Assembly: GCF_030463535.1 (NCBI RefSeq)
Contig: NC_132894.1
Span: 11,613,933 to 11,677,932 of the forward strand
Origin: Salminus brasiliensis
Taxonomy: Eukaryota > Chordata > Actinopteri > Characiformes > Bryconidae
Direction of reading: 5' to 3'
Length of the DNA: 64,000 bases
The notes below the pieces were generated by a model. It searched no databases and was not told the DNA's origin. It saw only the letters and a list, made by a program, of their open reading frames with translations. Shown here one piece after another: positions 34,701 to 46,935 of the stretch (positions are counted from its first letter, which is position 1; each line of letters begins with the position of its first letter). Position numbers and translations under genes: made by a program.

Positions 34701-37090
34701 TTTTTTGTGCTTTTTTTTGCGCACTTGTCCTGTGTGTCTACTTGATGAACCCTATTTTCCTCTTTTTGTCTTCTTCCTTTAAAGCCAGGGCATTTCTGTC
34801 CTTAAATGTATAAAAACAAACATACAGACCCACACATATGCACAGCACCTCTCTGACTCACACACCCCAGAGGCTGGGGAAAGCGTCTGGACAAGGGGGT
34901 GTTCCCACCGAAATCCATCATAACAGTAATAACCCCACTGATGGAGCAGACCGCAAGAGCTCAACAACAACTGGCCATGCCTCACTGCTACTGTCTGATC
35001 CCAAACACACTCACACTCACTCTTTAAGCCCATCATTCTTGTGTCTGCGCGGCCCACGCACTCAGGCAAAAGAGCAGAGGCTGGAAAGTGGGAAACCTCC
35101 AGTAAAATGCTCCAGCAAAACAACCACAACAACACTAATTTTTCTCCTGGAGTCTTTTTAGCTCTAAAAGACAGAGAGAGAGGGACGTGGTCATATGCTG
35201 AAAGTTTTACTCATCACGTTCAATCAGACGGCAGCCAGACCAGACCCTCCCCAAACTCCCTATTCTAAACAAAAGAAGGCCGGCATGTTATAAATATAGC
35301 ACAGATTCAAATGTCAAAGCCTGTGTTTCGGTAAGAATAGGGAGCTGCTCTTTCATTATCCCTATCAAAATACGGCTTTGGTCAGACTTTGGTTTCATCA
35401 AAATGTCAGATTGTTCTAAAATAATGCTCAAGCGCACACTAGCAAGTAGTTCAAGTAGTTGTGCACACTGTGCAAGTAGTTCTTTTTCTTCATTGGCAGC
35501 GTGAGGTTTGCAGATATGAACTTCTAAACAAGTCAATCGAGAAGGTGCAATCTTCTCTGCACGTGTCTGCGTCAGATTAGCGTCAATAAAGTACCTTTAG
35601 AGCAAATTGGCTAAACTGCTAAATTGCAGCTCTTACTGTAAGTCCATGGGGACAAGTTGATGGCCAGTTACATTTACACATAAATGAGAAGCAGTAACAC
35701 AAGGTTGAGAGCAGTTTCAGTCTGCAAATAGAGTAAAGGCAGAAAGGGCCCCTTTAGAATGATTTTGCACAGCCTTTATTTTTGTAGTATTTTTAAAGAG
35801 AACCTCTACATCTAGCTTCTATAGAAAGCAGAAGTGACACCATCAATGACGCTCCAAATTCTGCCAGACGATCCTTAAACGGCTGCTGTGGTCTAGTGGT
35901 TTAGCCTTGAGCAGAGATGAATGCTGCTTCTAAACACCTTCCAGTCCAAACCACTCCAAACCATTGAGACGGCAGAGACCTGAAGCATTTATGCATAAAG
36001 GTAAAAACGGCAGTGGGACGACTGGAATTCTGAAGAGAGCTGAAGAAAAAGAGAGAGAATCAAAGAGAACAGACGTTTGGCTCGGAGGCAAGCAGGTGGA
36101 AGTGTGTCCTGTAGACTCCTCTTTGTCAAGCAGACAGCCACTCACTGTCATTTACCAGCGTCCCTCAACAAACACACCTGCTGCTTTCCAACAGAAGGAA
36201 AAACTGATATTGCACACTTGCTTCATTGTGGAGGCTCCTCTGGGCTGCAAAGTCCATGGACATGTCCTGACATGAGCTTGCAGGCAGTTCATGCACTTTA
36301 AACAACAGCTGTATTATTGGCTTGAACTGTGTTGGATACATCTGTGATATTATACCTCATAATGTCAAGGCAGGCCGACCTAAATTGATAAAGTGACTGA
36401 TTATGCTGAGTGTATGACTCCTAACTCACACTTTTTAATACAAATTGAGGTGATCTTTAAAAACAACAGCATGTTAAAAATATCTGCAGAATAAAACTTT
36501 CCCCTATCAGATGATGTCCCCAGTCTGGTCTTAACTTAAAATGTATAGCTGACCAAACTGAGATGCAGAACTAAAAAATTAGTTAAAAGTTAAAAGTTAA
36601 AATCTTAACTTGAAAGTGAGGAGAACACTCAGTAATCAGTTACTGTATCATTTTAAGTTTAATTACAGTGTACTGTAATAGCAGTACACTGTAATAGCAC
36701 ATTTATATAAAACAGGTCCTGTATTACACCAGACAGTCTATATTGATTCTAATTCAATGATGCTGGGAAATGCTGTGGGAAAAAAAATTATCACACTGTA
36801 TGGTAGACTGGGATTATCCCATCAGATTACACAACGCTGGAGGCTACAATGCTTTACACACACTGACGCTTCCCTGCTGCTGTGAAAAGTCCAGAGATGC
36901 AGTGCCTGTGTCTGTGCTTGTGTGAGTGTGTGTGTGTGTGTGGCTACAACCTGGAAGCCGAGATAGCTTGGGTGCTTCGGATGCCCACCACAGTCACAGC
37001 TGGTGGGACAGACAGGCCTGACTGAACAAATGCTACCCTCCAGTTTGTACCCCCGCACCCCAAAACACTCTCCACCGACCCCCACTGGCA

Positions 37091-37104
37091 GTTGCTAGGC
37101 AATT
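37091..37104 (+). promoter_or_regulatory. RFX X-box-like site
   Basis: GTTGCTAGGCAATT, an almost perfect palindrome of the RFX half-site GTTGC, one or two bases off the consensus. Confidence 0.3.
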
Positions 37105-37699
37105 AGCTTCCACCGACCTAATTCGAATCCAGCGTCTGTTCCGCTTTCTGTTTGACAAGTTTCTTGCACTTTTTTTCCATCTGAATTTACTGGGGCAGAG
37201 CATGTCCTGCTTTAAGGTCACTTTAGCAATGACTAACTCATATTGTTATCATGTTCTGTGGCACTGTCTTACTAGTCAGGCCATTTCTCAGCAAATAAAT
37301 ATGTGCAGACATTGCTAAAAAAAAAAGAAAAGAAAAGAAAAAAGAGCAACACTGCTCTCACTATTTTGTTCCTTAAACTGTCTCATAGTCTAGACAAGAA
37401 CATTCGGCAGATTACTATCTAAGAGAAAAGCCTCCCAGCTATAATCAAATCATTCTAACACGGCAGCAGATTATGATCAGGGACAAAACATTCCCATCCA
37501 GCAGCTGAAAACTGCTTTGTCTAGTTTGATAGTGGTGCACGGTTCAAATATCAGTTTCAAAAGTAAGTACTTTCCTAGACTAAAACTCTCACACCCTGAA
37601 TTTTACTCAAAGTGGACACATACTTTCCAAAGGAGTAATATGTTACATCAACAAGTGCTTGTCTTCCCATTAATTTTCTTTTGGCAGTAATAGTTTTGA

Positions 37700-38480
37700 T
37701 GCAAAATACAGTTCCTATCCAAATGTATGCGGACACTTAAACAGCCTATGGCCCACCAGTGTTATTACAAACTTCTGTTATCAAAGAATGGCCCCACCAG
37801 CTTGTACAGCCGTCCCTGTAGTTACTGAATAATACGTCTGAAGTCTTGCTGCGTCTGAAGTCTTAAGGGGTTAATTCAGCCCATTTCAGATTTGCCCATT
37901 TTTGACATTTTGGTGTTCAGCTGCACACACAGATTTCATAAAGGTAAATGAGATTTGAGTGCAAACCTTCACATACTTCAATTCATACTTCATGTAAAGG
38001 TTTGTTAAACCTTTGTTTTTGTGGACTTCTTCTATGGCATTGCTCAAGGAACCTGTTTCTGGCACCTTCATTACACAGGCAGGCGAATGTAGCATTAGGA
38101 GTCTTGCACAAGGACTCTTATTGGTATAGTACAGTGTTCCTGCCTGGCTAGGAAATTGAACGGCAGTCTTCCACAGGGAGGACAATGCTGTTACCCATTA
38201 CGCTGCACCAACTGCAAACCTGAGGTCACCAATAGTGACCAATAGTATGTGTAAAATCCTTCAATACTGGCCCGTGGAGTGGTTTAACTGCGTTCTCTGT
38301 AGTGATGGTGCTCCATCCAATTAGCATGGCGTTCATGATTCAGAACTAATCATCCAGCATCAGTACATGACCTCGTTAATACTTCTCAGGCTGAATGTCA
38401 AAATTTGCACAGCAGTGTTCCAATATCTTGTGTGGGGGCAAGCAGCCTATTAATACCCTTGATTTCAGAAGGTGTCTACA
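37700..38480 (+). mobile_element. DNA-element copy interrupted by a SINE
   Basis: The left part (CTATCCAAATGTATGCGGAC, 37713-37732) and right part (TTCTCTGTAGTGATGGTGCT, then CAGCAGTGTTCCAATATCTT) match the 25965/27235 family. A minus-strand SINE sits between them (37920-38215). Confidence 0.6.
37920..38215 (-). mobile_element. second tRNA-derived SINE family, minus strand
   Basis: Read on the minus strand it starts GTTGGTGCAGCGTAATGGG (A box) and has GTTCAATTTCC (B box) about 45 bases on. A body containing CCAATAAGAGTCCTTG and CTCCTAATGCTACATTCGCC follows. It differs from the family at 1246 and 46632 and is inserted inside an older DNA-element copy (37700-38480). The 3' limit is approximate. 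Confidence 0.6.
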
Positions 38481-39474
38481 AACTTTGATCTACAGACATT
38501 TTATTCGATTCATGGGGAGATGATGTACTCATCTGAAGCAAGAACGTTCAACGCATAGGTTTTCTCAAGGTACAGGACTCAAGAGACAGACACAAAGAAA
38601 GTTAAACATAATACGTTGAATCTATAGACACACAGTCATGTCTAGAGTTGCTGAGTCTATGAAGGTTATCCACATATGTCTAAAAAACATAAGCCGTGAT
38701 ATGAACTCATGGGTGTGCATGTGTAAAAAGGATGTAGAGAGGACAGTGACAAATAGTAAGATGACATTTTCAGGTGCAGTCAACACATGAATGACTAATC
38801 ATGCAAGTGACCCTGGAACCCCAGTGAGAGAGAGAAAAAAAGCTTTGACTCTGACTCATGTTACAGAAGAAACTCTCAGCGCTTTGGGGGGAAAAAAACA
38901 CAGACCTTACAGTAAAGTGCTGCTAAAAGAAGGTCTCCGGAAAAAATATTTGCATGGATTTGCATGGCTTTGCATGGGCCCAGCCAGACGGCGTGTGTAG
39001 CGCCTCCCTGGCTTTTCCTGGCCGCCTGTGACCCCTCCCAGTCTGAGAGACGAAACGTGCGGGGGCTGAGGCTGGGACCTCCTCCCACCCTGTCTTGCTA
39101 CGGCACACCCTGTCCCGCTGTCTGTGTCTGAGAGAAGGAGAGGGTGGAGAAAGAGAGCGAGCGAGCGAGAGAGAGACAGAGAAAGTTTATCAGTTAGTGT
39201 TGACTCAGAGGGAAAACCCAGGCGTGTGTGCCAAGAGGGCCGAGGGGAAAGACTTTCTAGACAGGCTAAACAGGACTCAGACCACTCTATTAAAAAGAAA
39301 TCTGTGTGTTTTGCACTCGTGCAGGTGGTGTGTCTGCTTTTCCTTGCTGTCTGAGCTGGAGCCTTGAGACGGATTGCTCACGGATTTGAGACAACACGCC
39401 AACACGTCACTCCTTCCTCCTAACAGAACGTCTGGGTTCTCCCAGCATTCCCTTTTAGCATTACATTCCTATAA

Positions 39475-39640
39475 ATAAAGGTAGCCAAAAGGAGTTTCTT
39501 TTGGAGAAACACCATGGAAGAACCACTTTTGGTTGTGGTTTCAACTGTGAGTTTTTCAACTGATGGGTTCTTTAGGTTCTTTTGGAAACTTTATCCAGAG
39601 AAGAACCCTTTCGGCACCTTTATTTTTAAAAGTGCGGGGT
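39475..39640 (+). repeat. MITE-like repeat rich in GAACC/GGTTC
   Basis: GAAGAACCACTTTTGGTTGT, TGGGTTCTTTAGGTTCTTTT and AAGAACCCTTTCGGCACCTT followed by TATTTTTAAAAGTGC. The same family recurs at 42665-42730 and 43115-43250. Confidence 0.55.
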
Positions 39641-40384
39641 GTTTCAAGTTCCATGCTTCAGTGAAAGTCCCTAGATAAACCTGCTTACGATCTAAAAGCC
39701 AAAGAAAGCAACACAGAAATCCCCCCCACTGCGTATTTCCATTTCGGCCTGTGGAGGCTGGCAGAGCATCGAAATGTGGCACAGCATCAAGTGCATCTCT
39801 GATTAACCACACGAGGAGTAATGAGTGCCAAAGCAGCAGTTGGATAAAAGCAGAATGCAAGGAGAGCCCATCAGGGAGAGCTGAATCACAAGTCAGCATC
39901 ATGACGGGCACAAAATTGTCTCATGGCCTCCAACAAATATGAGGACCATTTTATGCAATACCCAACAGACCGGTGAATCATGTTTAATTAGAGCTATTTT
40001 CATCTCGCTAAAGCAAACGCTAATGTTCAGAATAGATTGGCAGCACACGTCTGTTCTGACATACGGTGATGCAAATATTGGCTTACACACACACTTTAGA
40101 GCTGACCCACAATTACCACACTCATTTTCACAGAAAATAAGAAATGCAGTGAATCACTCAAAAACTTTAAAGGGCTTTCAAAGAGAAGTAAAACCCCACT
40201 GCTTATGACTGAACCCTAGAGGGTCTGCTTTGCGGCATCATATGTGAGTTTCCCTTCTCTTAATCAGAGTTCAACATTCGAGGCAACAAATTCCCAAAGG
40301 GCTTTTAACCACGGGTTAATCCCCAGCATGAGTTCTTGCAGTATTTAGGAGAAACAGAAGAAGAGGTTATGCTTATCACACATT

Positions 40385-40645
40385 TAAAAAAAAAAAAAAG
40401 GTGCCAAAGAAAGTTTTTTGAAGCTACAACCAAGAAGAAGAACCCGTTTTGATTCCCTAAAGCAGTGGTTCTTAAAACACTCCTCGAGGCCCCGTGGGCA
40501 GTCAAAATTTTTTGCTCTATCCATTAATGTTGGGAGTCCTGAGGGCCAATTTGAGATCCACTGCTCTAAAAACCTGTCCAATAGATGATGGCTTTAAGGA
40601 ACTCTTAGAACTTAAGTTATAAACCTTCAAAGAGTGTTCAGAGAA
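40385..40645 (+). mobile_element. nested pair of MITE-like elements
   Basis: An outer element with AAGAAGAAGAACCCGTTTTG on the left and GAACTCTTAGAACTTAAGTT on the right is interrupted at about 40458-40566 by an inner element. The inner ends mirror each other imperfectly: AGCAGTGGTTCTTAAAACAC and TTTGAGATCCACTGCTC. Confidence 0.55.
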
Positions 40646-40685
40646 CCTCAACATAATGCAACAGTTCAATACTAATTCATGATTT

Positions 40686-40687
<2 letters not shown>

Positions 40688-40732
<45 letters not shown>
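40688..40732. repeat. (TA)n microsatellite
   Basis: About 22 uninterrupted TA units, self-complementary. Confidence 0.97.
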
Positions 40733-40736
<4 letters not shown>

Positions 40737-40765
40737 TCTCATTAACTGAGGTTAATGAGAATAAA
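40732..40765. repeat. perfect 15-bp inverted repeat, 4-base loop
   Basis: TTTATTCTCATTAAC (40732-40746), loop TGAG, then its exact reverse complement (40751-40765). It directly follows the (TA)n tract and precedes the mariner-type remnant at 40765. Confidence 0.9.
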
Positions 40766-41515
40766 GGTTAAAGAGTCAAAATATGGGGCACACCAAGAGA
40801 TTTGAGCTCTCAGAAATCTTTCTTAGAGCTTAATTGGCTTGTTGGGACCATAGCTTGTTCTCAGTCATAAAGCCTGTGGACTTATGAAGTTTAGATGCAA
40901 TGATCAAGGCTATGTTTGGCGAAAAACGGGTGCAGAACTTCTATAAAAAAACACCTCTCCAATTTTTAAACAAGGGGTGGATCAATCATGCTTTGGCCTT
41001 GTGTTGCAGTCAGTGACACTGACAACATTTCTCTGGTAAAATAGGGGTATATGGATTTAATAAAAGTTACCAGCATATTCTGCAAGTGAACATCACACAG
41101 TGTGTAATAAAGCACACCTCAGAACCACGCTGGATTATCTCAAGATGCACAAACTGAGGGTTTCACCCCAGAGAAATTGAAAATCTATGAATGGACCTCA
41201 AAAGAGCAGTGCATGCAAGACGGCCCATGAAAATCCCCCACACAGTAAGTGAAAGACTCTTAGTTGACTTCAAAAAGCATTTCAAGCTGTAATACTTGCC
41301 AAAGGGGGTCTTAACAAGTACTGACTTATTAAAATACTATTATACTAACTTTGCTTCAGGGTCCTTTCCCTATTATTAAAGAAAATGTGTCACCTTTAAC
41401 TTTCTGTCTTTTAGAAATTGGATCATTTTCTACTCATGTAGCTATTCACAGTAACGGCAATTTTGACTGGGGTGCCCAAGCCTTTGCATGCCACTGTATA
41501 TGTTCAAGTCCAAAT
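40765..41515 (+). mobile_element. mariner/Tc1-superfamily remnant, second copy
   Basis: Same family as 21335: GGGTGGATCAATCATGCTTT, GAACATCACACAGTGTGTAA, AAATTGAAAATCTATGAATG, CTCAAAAGAGCAGTGCATGC, AAGCTGTAATACTTGCCAAA and the terminal GGTGCCCAAGCCTTTGCATG. It is longer than the first copy but full of stops and frameshifts. Confidence 0.78.
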
Positions 41516-42809
41516 GATTTACCAACCCTTATTAGAGCATTAGAGCAGACAGGGTTCCATACTGAAATGCGGGGCTTCTTTTCTTGAAGAAGAAACTGTT
41601 CATAAAAAACATCAGCAAAAATAAAAGTGCTTTGAAGGAGCCCTTGAGTGAAAACATGTTAGCATGTTAGCATGCTTAACATCTTGAGATTCCAAAAAGG
41701 AAACCTCAAATTTAGTCATACAAAAAAAAGCTCTCTTATGAGGTTGAAAGATAAGGATGAGTTATCCTGTGGTCTCCTTGATTCTCTACCATCTAAAGAG
41801 GGTACGACTCAAAGGATTTCACAATAACAATAACGCCCTCTGTGAAAAAGACTCAACACGACCAGAGGGACCTTGATGAAAAACAAATTATGAATTACGC
41901 AAATTGCTTCTTTTTTTTTTGTAAGAGGTGACAGACTCTTTTGAGCAGATTGGGAAAACTAATCAACATCATATGGTTCTGAAACACTTGTGTGAGTTGT
42001 TAAGATATCAACACATAAATCAGCCACCAAATAAGAGTGACTAATCTGTTATATAGTCCATCCGGGGATTCAGCTGTCATCTTAGTTATAAAATTACCTG
42101 ACGCACAGACCCCTGGAGGCACTCTTTTGCTTATCAGATGCAATCTGAGGACACCGTCTGATCTAGCTCTCCGTGCTGGTCTATAACCAGAATCTTCTCA
42201 GCTCAAACCAAGCCCGTCCCAAAGTGTGGGCAAAAAACACAAGGAGAAAAGCTTTCAACTTCTGCCGGCAGTGAGTAGATCACACACATTCCATGTAAAG
42301 TCTTTTAGTGAATCATACAAGACACCGACATCGGCTGCCGTTGATCTTTCTGTATAAACACTATTAGGCGTGTGTGAATAGTTCTGTGTGAGAGCATCTA
42401 GAAAATACCCCCCCCCCCCAAGTTTCCCTTTCCATTGAAGTTCCAGACATGCTGTGTGGGAGTCATAACCAGAACCCTTTGATATGACATTATATAGGAA
42501 CACATTCTCAAGGGTCTTGAAAAACTCCCCAAGATACCAAACAAGGAGTGCTGAGTAATAGTAGAATGTCCTGATCCCGGGACATCATTTTTCTTTTGCC
42601 GTATTCTGTTCCCAATGCATGCATGATTAGGTTTCTCAGAAATGTTGGACTCCAAAATGTAAGGGTCCAGAAAACTCTGCCCTAATAAGAGCCTAAATAA
42701 AGGGTTCTTCAAGGGTTCTAGGGGTCAGAATCATGACAACTCTTCGAATCCTGAGCAATGCTGCTTTGCCATCAGCAGCCGGAGTCAGAGAGAGCACAAT
42801 TTATCATGC

Positions 42810-43090
42810 TCTCTCCAGGGGGGGTTGATGGCACTCTCTTCCCTCATCGTTCTTAAGCGTTGTTGGCCAGCACAGGTGTCTGTTAGCTGGCGCAGTGCAG
42901 CTAGGGACCCGACACTTCGATTGGTGCTGGTTAGAAAAGAGACGGTGGCTGGCTTTGCATGTATCGGAGGAGACATGCTTAGTCCTTACCCTTTTAGTGT
43001 CTGGAGCATTGCTAGTTCTAGGGGGAGCTAAGAATGTGTGGGTTAATTGGCAGCACAGCATTGGAGAAAAAAGAAAAAAATAATAAAAAC
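42810..43090 (+). mobile_element. SINE-like retroposed repeat with A-rich tail
   Basis: Contains GTTGTTGGCCAGCACAGGTG, TGTTAGCTGGCGCAGTGCAG, then CATGTATCGGAGGAGACATG and CTAGGGGGAGCTAAG, and ends in an A-rich tail (43070-43090). I recognise these blocks as a dispersed repeat of otophysan fishes; the A tail indicates retroposition. The short reading frames in it are not genes. Confidence 0.6.
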
Positions 43091-43114
43091 ATAATATTAA
43101 ACAGCAAAGCACCA

Positions 43115-43250
43115 TCTGAATGTCGAAATGTTTCAATGGTTCTTCTTCATGATGGAGAAACTGCAGTATATGGTTCTTCAAAGACCTTTAAAAAATGGTT
43201 CAGTAAGAACCAGAAAGGGTTTCAAAGGACCCTTTTTTCTAAGAGTGTAC
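43115..43250 (+). repeat. MITE-like repeat rich in GAACC/GGTTC
   Basis: CAATGGTTCTTCTTCATGAT, TATGGTTCTTCAAAGACCTT, AGTAAGAACCAGAAAGGG and TTTTCTAAGAGTGTA. It lies just downstream of the retroposed repeat at 42810. Confidence 0.55.
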
Positions 43251-45164
43251 ATTCAGCACACCATTCAAAATTTCACATCTGTCACCTCTTTTGTCTGAAC
43301 CAACATCAAATACATGGTAATAAAAGACACCAGGCTAAGTCAATATTTTAACACAAGTTTTTTCTGTTGCACGTGTGGCTTAAGAACACATACTTGGCCA
43401 TGTTGTTGTTCCCATAGACAATCAATATCTGATACAAGGCAGAGCAGACATTCGATTTACAAAAAGAACCTTCCAGCTTGCCACACAAAGGTAATCTAAA
43501 CGCATTCATACAAACAGTACGGTTCATTTAGGAGGAAAAATATTCAGGTGTGGTTGGTTTACGTTCAGAAACCCAAGGTGTGCTTTGGTGGGGCTGTCAT
43601 ACGCCCACACCAGCAGAAATCCATGCAGACGCAAGTATGCAAAGTAGCATTGCAAGACAATGATTTTAACTGTGAGTCAGAGAAAAGCTATTGCCAGGAT
43701 CTTCTGCTGTTAACAACTGAGAGGAATATCTGCATATTTGTGCATGGCTCTTTATCTCCTGCAACACCTACTAAGCACTCCTTTTTGCAGACTGGTGAAC
43801 TGGTTAAAAAAGCAGTCTGACGGCTCAAGAACAGGTGAACAGTCAGCAAAAAAGTCAAGGCAGATCAAGCAAGGTGAGGGGTCAGACCAGAACAGGAACA
43901 ATAGCACTCATTGCTGGCCTTTACTCAACCTCTCCACCTGCCTTACTGTGATTCCATGACAGAAAGACACAAAAGCTATTCGACCCAGGAATGCACTTTA
44001 AAGAGCTCTTATAAACTTGTTGACTCTGTTATTTTACATTTATAGCTCGTTGAAAACTTATATTTACCTTAGCTTAATTAGCAAATAGACCTTAGCTTAA
44101 CTAGCTTTAGATAAGCAAATACACATCAACCTTAAAGTAGCACTTCAGCAAAAATGACATTTACAGTCTATCATTTACACATGCTTTGATGCTGTAGTTT
44201 GCTCCATTAGTTTGGCTATGAGGCTAATGTAGCTAACATGTAGTTGTGCAAAGCAAGTTTATCTGAAATTGCTTTGCAGCTATGTGGGCTGAGGCAAGTG
44301 TGTAAGGATTTGACAATGATAATTGCAACATTAGCTTCTATTAGGCCACACTAGCATTATAGCTCCATACCCCAAACATGTCTTGGCTGGATTTGGCGAA
44401 GGGCAGAATTGGGTTTGATTTGAACCATCGCTTTGTGACCTCGCTTATCAGTGCTATTTTAACTTAAAAGTTTTTGTCAACTCAGAAAACTGGTCCTGGA
44501 GTACATCTGCTCTGCATGTTGTACTCTTTTTCCCGCACACCCAGTTCAACTTTGCAAGGCTTTGTTTATTTATTCAACAGGTGAAGCACATTCTGTTCCA
44601 GGCTGCATCACCTGGATCCTCAATGAGGTGTGATTCAAAAAGCTGTAGGCTAAATCTCACTCAGCATACTTAAAGTGGGTCTTGGATTTGCTTATGAAAT
44701 CTCTGATTAAAAAGAAAAATAGCTTGGTAAACAAGCAGAAGTATGCATGATTAGCTTGACATTCTGTGCCGCTTTTGATTAGACCGTTCAGTCATCCCGC
44801 AAATATGATAGGAATGCAATCTGTAGGTTACTGGGATCAGACGTCCTTAGTTAACTTGGCTAATATGCAAACAGCGGCAAGAAAATTGTGTCCACGGAAA
44901 TAAGTCTACAGGTTCGCTAGTCATACTATGACTAATAATCCCCTTGTAAACAGCTTTTGCAACCTTGAAAACATTCTCTGAGTCACCGCGTGTCTGCAGA
45001 ATGTGTAGTAAAGAAGAGTGAAACTCCTCTTCATAATAAATCACTGTGGCGGGGACGTCCCCCTGTTTTTCTGAATTTAATGAGTTATAATATGCTTGTT
45101 TCAAAGAAAGCTTGCTTTCTTGTAAGCAACCTTGGGAAATATATAAAAAATAATATTATGTTAT

Positions 45165-45315
45165 TGCTCATACACCCTATGATCAACTGTTTGTGGACAC
45201 CCTTTCTACTGAATGCAGTCCGCTACTTTAAGTTGCACCCATCACTGACAAAGATGTGCACACACACATACAGCTTGTCTGGTCCCTGTATAGAAGTAAT
45301 GCCAATCAAATAGGA
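45165..45315 (+). mobile_element. short DNA-element copy, left part only
   Basis: TTGTGGACACCCTTTCTACT, AAGTTGCACCCATCACTGAC, AAAGATGTGCACACACACAT and AGCTTGTCTGGTCCCTGTAT match the 25965 copy almost block for block. Confidence 0.65.
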
Positions 45316-45835
45316 CTCAAATTGGATTCAGAATGTATTGTAGATAATTCCTGTAGGCTGTAGATAATTCCACACTATAAATGATTCCCACACTATATTT
45401 TTCATATATCATTAATTCATTTGAATTGAATTTTCCTTTTCAAATATCATTAATTTTCCATATATCATAATATACAGTATATGTATACTTTCATATAAGC
45501 TATAAATGTTGAGCCTATAGTGTTTTAATGTATGTTACAAATTATGATGCATTTAAATAGCAGTGATGATTAAAATGTGAAGTGATTCCAAACTTTTGAA
45601 CGGTAGTGTACAAAAACATTGTGGTTTGCACTGGTGACACTATGGTGATATCTGGCAGCTGGGTGGGCAGTGATCCAGACAGACAGATCTTTGACCTTTG
45701 CCTGAAAATGTCATTAGCATGTGTGGAGTGTGGAGGCGGGGCAAGGCAGTGGACCAGGACAGGATGAGGGTGTTGTTGTTTTTTTTGTTCTGACCTCTTC
45801 AGGACTACCCCCACCATAAACAAACTCTCTCATTA

Positions 45836-45859
45836 TCTCTCTCTCTCTCTCTCTCTCTC

Positions 45860-45918
<59 letters not shown>
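45836..45918. repeat. compound (CT)n(CA)n microsatellite
   Basis: About 13 CT units followed by about 27 CA units, nearly uninterrupted. Confidence 0.97.
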
Positions 45919-45921
<3 letters not shown>

Positions 45922-46631
45922 TTACTGAAGTCTAATGCTTTAATGAGCACAGGAAAAGAGTAGGATGGGGTCACCTAGCTAGTCACCTATTCATGACCTT
46001 ACATACACAAGTTGCAAGAGGCTCTTGACAGAGGTCCATGTTCACAAACTGTTTCTATGACTCAGGATTGTTTCCAAAGTCTGCTTAACATTTAAGAAAG
46101 ATACTAATTAAGAACAGTTTTAAGAATTTTTTTAAGTTTTAATTTTTTTTAACTTTATGATAGCCTTGTACTTGAGTGTTAGAGATCAATAGGCAAGCCT
46201 TTAAAATTATTAGTTTAAATAGTTCAGTTTAACTTAAATGAAAGTGGAGTTTGTTCTTATAGCACTGTTAGTGTTCAAATTCACTTCGCTTTCAGCTTTA
46301 GCTTACTCTGCTTTCACTCCATTTTGCCTCCACTGCATGGATTTAACTGAATATTGGGAAATTAAAATTGTTATTCTGCATTATTTATGATAAGCTGTGA
46401 AATAAAGTCTGTGTTACAAATGGCCAAATGGTGTCAGACACCTGGTTTAGGCAAAGGCCTCTGTAGTGTGTGCATGAGGTAGGGCATGACCCACTGTGGA
46501 TTCTTCCAAAAATGACCTTCTCTATTCACAAAAGGGCTCACTCAGACATTATCCGGACTTTGTACTAGGGGACACATACAGCTCCTCCGGGTAATGTGCG
46601 TAAAACCTCTGGGTTATCGTACATGTTGGAA

Positions 46632-46935
46632 AGGGGCTTAACGCTCAGCGGTTAGAGCGCCGGGATATCGATAACAGGGTTGTGGGTTCGATTCCCGGGC
46701 TCGGCAAGCTGCCACTGTTGGGTCCTTGAGCAAGGCCCTTTACCCTCTCTGCTCCCCGGGCAGAGAGGGGAGTTGGCTGCCCACCGCTCTGGGTGTGTGT
46801 GTGTACTCACTGCCCCTAACACATGTGTGTGTGTGAGTGTGTGTTCACTACCAGATGGGTTAAATGCGGAGGACACATTTCGCTGTACAGTCCACACTGT
46901 ACAGTGACAAATACGTGCACCTTTACCTTTACCTT
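46632..46935 (+). mobile_element. tRNA-derived SINE, well-preserved copy
   Basis: The A-box region (GCTCAGCGGTTAGAGCGCC) and a B box (GGGTTCGATTCCCGGGC) of the tRNA-like head are clear. The body shares CCTTGAGCAAGGCCCTTTAC, TGCTCCCCGGG and ATGGGTTAAATGCGGAGGAC with the copy at 1246, and the tail is CCTTTACCTTTACC. The tRNA-like part is promoter sequence of the SINE, not a functional tRNA gene. Confidence 0.9.

Larger units (their letters stand above)
33130..37700. other. gene-free region
   Basis: Holds a C-rich/GC-rich block (33590-34080), a Tc1 fragment (34525), a short tandem AGTACACTGTAATAGC duplication near 36665-36700 and an X-box-like site at 37091. No gene recognised in the open frames. 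Confidence 0.5.

Noticed and set aside
46632-46720. tRNA gene
   Set aside because: A and B boxes are present but the cloverleaf is not complete and the segment continues into a SINE body shared with the copy at 1246.
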